Shown here in pieces: positions 29,653 through 32,867 of a stretch of DNA of 32,867 nt. Position 1 is the stretch's first letter, and each line of letters starts with the position of its first letter. The notes below the pieces were generated by a model. It saw only the letters and a list, made by a program, of their open reading frames with translations. It was not told the DNA's origin and did no database searches. This DNA is from Gammaproteobacteria bacterium (GTDB taxonomy: Bacteria > Pseudomonadota > Gammaproteobacteria > DSM-16500), in assembly GCA_027356065.1 (NCBI GenBank), contig DAIEGU010000069.1, positions 1-32,867 on the forward strand, read 5' to 3'. The translations under genes and the position numbers were made by a program.

Positions 29653-30918
29653 TTAATGCACCTTAATATCAGAATGAACTTTATAGTTACCATTTTTCAA
29701 ACTGAATAAAGAAACTATGGCAGTTAGTAGTAAAGTAACTGCAGCGATAATTAATGGAATGGTCGCATCCCATGCTGCAGCGACGCCTACAATAATGGCA
29801 TTTAATGCCCAGACAAATGCCATGATGGAACCTGTGATTCCCATTACCCAACCCTGGCTGTCGGCATCAACTTGATTAGAAAAAATAGTGAGTATCGCAG
29901 CATAAGCAATACTGACAGCGCAAGCGAGTGGGGCAACTAATAACCAATTAACGAGTTGCGAACACGCAATCATAACCCCAACAATAATAGCGCCTATAAA
30001 AGCGGTATATTTGAAAATATCGCCCAACGTAAATAGACGGGCCAAATAGTTAACTAAATAACCCGTGCCTATACCGAATCCAACGCCCATTACTGCCATG
30101 TAAAGACTAACGCCAGTAGAAGAAAGGTTATATATCTTTAATAAATACAAGCCAATGAACGAGTAAAAACTGCTCCAACCAAAAATAAAAATGAAAAATA
30201 TGATTGATAAGTTACGGACATTTTCATTTTTAAAAGCTGAAATGAAAACATTGATGGCTTGATAAGGGTTAACAGCAAACGTTGTATGTTTGGAAACAAA
30301 TGTTTCTTTAAATAAAATTAATAAGAAAATAATGTTGATAAAAGAAACCGTAGAAGCAAAATAAAAAGGTGTGGCAAAGTTAAACCATGAAACCAAATTA
30401 TTATCGGATAAGATGCCGCCGCATAAAGGCCCTACGATAAAGCCTAATGATAGAGATAATAATATGTAACCAATATTTCTTGCTTTGTGCTGCGGATCAC
30501 TTAAATCGATAATGGCTGCTTGTGCAATCGGTTGGCTTCCTGAAGTAAGACCAGCAATGATACGACCAATCACTAATAAAGTTAAACTATGTAAGCCAAC
30601 AGAAATAGCAGAAAGAATGTAACTTAAAAATGCGCCAATCAAACAGATTAGTAAGGATTTTTTTCTGCCGATTTTGTCAGACAGATCACCTAACATGGCT
30701 GCACCAAAGAACCAGCACAACATGAATATGCTGATAATTAAACCATAAATAACATTATGTAAGCGCGGAGACATGTCAGGCATGAAGCCGCTATCTGGAT
30801 TAAAAATTAATCCATTTAAAATAGGCATTACAAGACCTAATCCCATACCGTCAATAAACAAGACAAGTAATAAAGGGGCAGCCATGATAAAAAAACCAGC
30901 TTGAGATTTGTTTTGCAT
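29653..30918 (-). CDS. MFS transporter (TetA-like drug efflux type)
   Basis: 12-TM pattern; FFGAAMLGDLSDKIGRKKSLLICL, GRIIAGLTSGSQPIAQAAIIDLSDPQHKARNIG. Start MQNKSQAG at 30918 preferred over 30996. Confidence 0.88.
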   Translation of the reverse strand: MQNKSQAGFFIMAAPLLLVLFIDGMGLGLVMPILNGLIFNPDSGFMPDMSPRLHNVIYGLIISIFMLCWFFGAAMLGDLSDKIGRKKSLLICLIGAFLSYILSAISVGLHSLTLLVIGRIIAGLTSGSQPIAQAAIIDLSDPQHKARNIGYILLSLSLGFIVGPLCGGILSDNNLVSWFNFATPFYFASTVSFINIIFLLILFKETFVSKHTTFAVNPYQAINVFISAFKNENVRNLSIIFFIFIFGWSSFYSFIGLYLLKIYNLSSTGVSLYMAVMGVGFGIGTGYLVNYLARLFTLGDIFKYTAFIGAIIVGVMIACSQLVNWLLVAPLACAVSIAYAAILTIFSNQVDADSQGWVMGITGSIMAFVWALNAIIVGVAAAWDATIPLIIAAVTLLLTAIVSLFSLKNGNYKVHSDIKVH

Positions 30919-31025
30919 AAAGATGAACCTAAGTGTTCGAAGATTGATATTGCTGTTGGGTCGCAGAATGATAAAGCAAAAACGGAAATAATGCATTATT
31001 TTTTGAGGTTTTTACCGCGTAGTTT

Positions 31026-31132
31026 GTCATTGCGAGCTCGTGTTTCTTACGGGCGTGGCAATCCAGAAAATAGTTAAGATTACATCGTTATTTCTGGATT
31101 GCCGCGGCGCAAAAAACGCGTCTCGCAATGAC
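31026..31132. repeat. Inverted repeat, GTCATTGCGAG...GCAATCCAGAAA type
   Basis: gtcattgcgagctcgtgtttcttacgggcgtggcaatccagaaa (31026-31069) vs tttctggattgccgcggcgcaaaaaacgcgtctcgcaatgac (31091-31132); outer ends pair perfectly, inner part diverges. Confidence 0.92.
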
Positions 31133-31183
31133 GTGCTAACTTGTCCTGGTGGACCATGCAGCAATGTTTCTTTATTGAAAAAA

Positions 31184-31972
31184 TCAAAAACTCGCGGTTA
31201 TCATTCCCAAAATTTCAGCACTGTCATAAGGAGACAAATGTTGACGGCCATCAGTATTGACCCATTGTACAGTTAATGTATAAACACTATTAAGTTTTTT
31301 ATTCAATGTTGCGCTGTAATCGTTATAACTATTACCGGCTGCTCTCGGTAAACTATAATGACCCATTTCAAGTTGAAAATTGAGATCTTGAAGTTGTAAC
31401 ACATAACGAGGCGGTATAGGCAGCGTAATAGTGCCGTTGTAATAAAGCCCTGTTTGATGAGTATTGTAAGCGTTTGCAGAGTAGCTAAAGCCAAGCTGCA
31501 AAATTTTATAAGTCCATAATGTATTGAGCTCATTATAGTTTCCATCAGGCGATTGCGGATAAGAGTATCTATCAATGTTGATATCATAACTAATATTGTT
31601 ATTCCAAAAACTGCCACGCCAACCAGCAATAGTATCTAATTCAATGGTTGCTTCGTGTGCTCGAAAATCAAAAAGTTTAACGTTTGATCCCCAAACATTA
31701 AAATATAATCCGATGGGAAAAAGATAAGTTAAGCCGCCTTGGACAGCGGGTAAATTTTGTGTTTGGCTGATGCCGCGATCTCTGTAATCAGAAGTGATAT
31801 CAAATGTTCCAGTGACATTTTGCAAAGAAAAAACTTCAAATTTTTCTTTATTTTCTGGGTTCGTTTCTACGGTCGTTGCACGAGTTGATGTTGTTTGCTT
31901 GGTTGCTGTTGCAGCAGTAAATCCGTCATTTGTCATCATACAAATCAACAGACACAACAACACTCTTTTCAT
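31184..31972 (-). CDS. TorF-family putative porin
   Basis: Signal peptide MKRVLLCLLICMMTNDGFTA; VTGTFDITSDYRDRGISQTQNLPAVQGGLTYLF...IELDTIAGWRG. ATG 31972 with strong gggagg SD preferred over 32017. Confidence 0.85.
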   Translation of the reverse strand: MKRVLLCLLICMMTNDGFTAATATKQTTSTRATTVETNPENKEKFEVFSLQNVTGTFDITSDYRDRGISQTQNLPAVQGGLTYLFPIGLYFNVWGSNVKLFDFRAHEATIELDTIAGWRGSFWNNNISYDINIDRYSYPQSPDGNYNELNTLWTYKILQLGFSYSANAYNTHQTGLYYNGTITLPIPPRYVLQLQDLNFQLEMGHYSLPRAAGNSYNDYSATLNKKLNSVYTLTVQWVNTDGRQHLSPYDSAEILGMITASF

Positions 31973-31986
31973 GTGGCCTCCCTGAC

Positions 31987-32020
31987 AACATGCAAATAGT
32001 AACCTTACCATTTGCATGTT
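31987..32020. promoter_or_regulatory. 11-bp inverted repeat in the porin 5' region
   Basis: aacatgcaaat (31987-31997) / atttgcatgtt (32010-32020), 12-nt spacer; a second small hairpin ctagct-atattt-agctag at 32023-32040. Confidence 0.6.
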
Positions 32021-32049
32021 AGCTAGCTATATTTAGCTAGAGAGGTTTG

Positions 32050-32688
32050 TTAGCTTTCTTGCAGGCTTTTTAGCAGTTCGCGCATTTTTGCTTTGATCAT
32101 GTCGATTGCGATACGATTACCGCCACCGCGTGGAACGATAAGATCAGCGTAGCGTTTGGATGGATCAATAAATTGAAGATACATAGGTCTAACAGTGTCT
32201 TCATATTGTTTTAGTACGGAATCGAGTGATCGACCTCTTTCCTTGATATCGCGTTTTAATCTGCGAATTAAACAAATATCTAACGATGTTTCCATATAAA
32301 TTCGAATGTCCATCAGTTCACGTAAAGGCTGTTCAACGAACAATAAGATGCCTTCTAAAACAATGATGGCATGACGGCCAATCGTACGTGTTTCTTTTTC
32401 GCGAATATGCTGCGAGTGATTGTAGATAGGGACTTCGATTGTTTGACCTTGTTGTAACTGAATCAAATGTTGATGCAACAATTCATGGTCTAATGAATCG
32501 GGATGATCGTAATTAATTTTTGCTCTTTGTTCGAATGGAATATTGCTGTGATCTTTATAGTAAGAATCTTCTGATATGACGACGACTTGATCTGAGCCTA
32601 ATTCATTCACAATAGTATTAGCTAAAAGACTTTTCCCAGATGCAGATGCTCCAGATATACCAATAATGATAGTGTTTTTTTTATTCAA
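32050..32688 (-). CDS. udk: Uridine kinase (TTG start)
   Basis: IIGISGASASGKSLLANTI, ISEDSYYKDHSN, NYDHPDSLDHELL, RDIKERGRSLDSVLKQYEDTVRPMYLQFIDPSKRYADLIVPRGG. Confidence 0.95.
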   Translation of the reverse strand: MNKKNTIIIGISGASASGKSLLANTIVNELGSDQVVVISEDSYYKDHSNIPFEQRAKINYDHPDSLDHELLHQHLIQLQQGQTIEVPIYNHSQHIREKETRTIGRHAIIVLEGILLFVEQPLRELMDIRIYMETSLDICLIRRLKRDIKERGRSLDSVLKQYEDTVRPMYLQFIDPSKRYADLIVPRGGGNRIAIDMIKAKMRELLKSLQES

Positions 32689-32867
32689 ATCTATTCTCCT
32701 CTACCACGCGCTTTAGTAACACATAAATTGCACCACGACTACCGTGACCTGGCGCCGCCGAACAAAATGCGAGTATAACGTCAATTTTGCGTAGCCAATG
32801 ATTAAGTTTGTTTTTTAGTATTGGCATTTGGCTATGATGTCCCTTGCCATGAATGATAAGTGCGACT
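32681..32867 (-). CDS. Smr-domain protein, C-terminal part (runs off the right edge)
   Basis: Minus frame reads VALIIHGKGHHSQMPILKNKLNHWLRKIDVILAFCSAAPGHGSRGAIYVLLKRVVEENRFE*, overlapping the udk TTG start. Confidence 0.88.
   Translation of the reverse strand, partial: VALIIHGKGHHSQMPILKNKLNHWLRKIDVILAFCSAAPGHGSRGAIYVLLKRVVEENRFE

Noticed and set aside
31040-31276. 78-aa plus-strand ORF near the porin 3' end
   Set aside because: Starts inside the inverted repeat and ends antisense to the porin gene; no RBS or family.

Overview
32.9 kb of a gammaproteobacterial chromosome. It is probably order Legionellales (inference from a Legionella-type outer membrane protein, effector-like ORFs and overall gene content). 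Most of the window is housekeeping: nrdA (partial), a yceD-rpmF-plsX-fabH-fabD-fabG-acpP-fabF fatty-acid operon, mltG-tmk-holB-tatD, lolC/lolD, hemH, a beta-carbonic anhydrase, comEC, a histidine kinase plus single-domain receiver pair, smc, ligA, an OMP, an MFS transporter, a TorF-type porin, udk and a partial Smr-domain gene. Two ORFs look lineage-specific: a 552-aa multi-TM protein and a 374-aa coiled-coil protein. The two most interesting signals are non-coding. (1) Both lineage-specific ORFs, 18 kb apart, have the same upstream architecture on the minus strand: a 17-bp YTTAAG/ATTAAG-N5-CTTAAG/T box, then exactly 10 nt, then a -10-like hexamer. This matches a PmrA/BasR-type (OmpR family) box, and PmrA controls Dot/Icm effectors in Legionella and Coxiella. 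(2) Four intergenic inverted repeats have different outer flanks but a shared nested arm: a covarying 5-6 bp stem around a conserved 7-nt GTTYTTT-like loop. They look like a modular REP/BIME-like element family. I did not find a CRISPR array, tRNA/rRNA, prophage or recognisable defence system. All claims come from reading the sequence; no searches were run.
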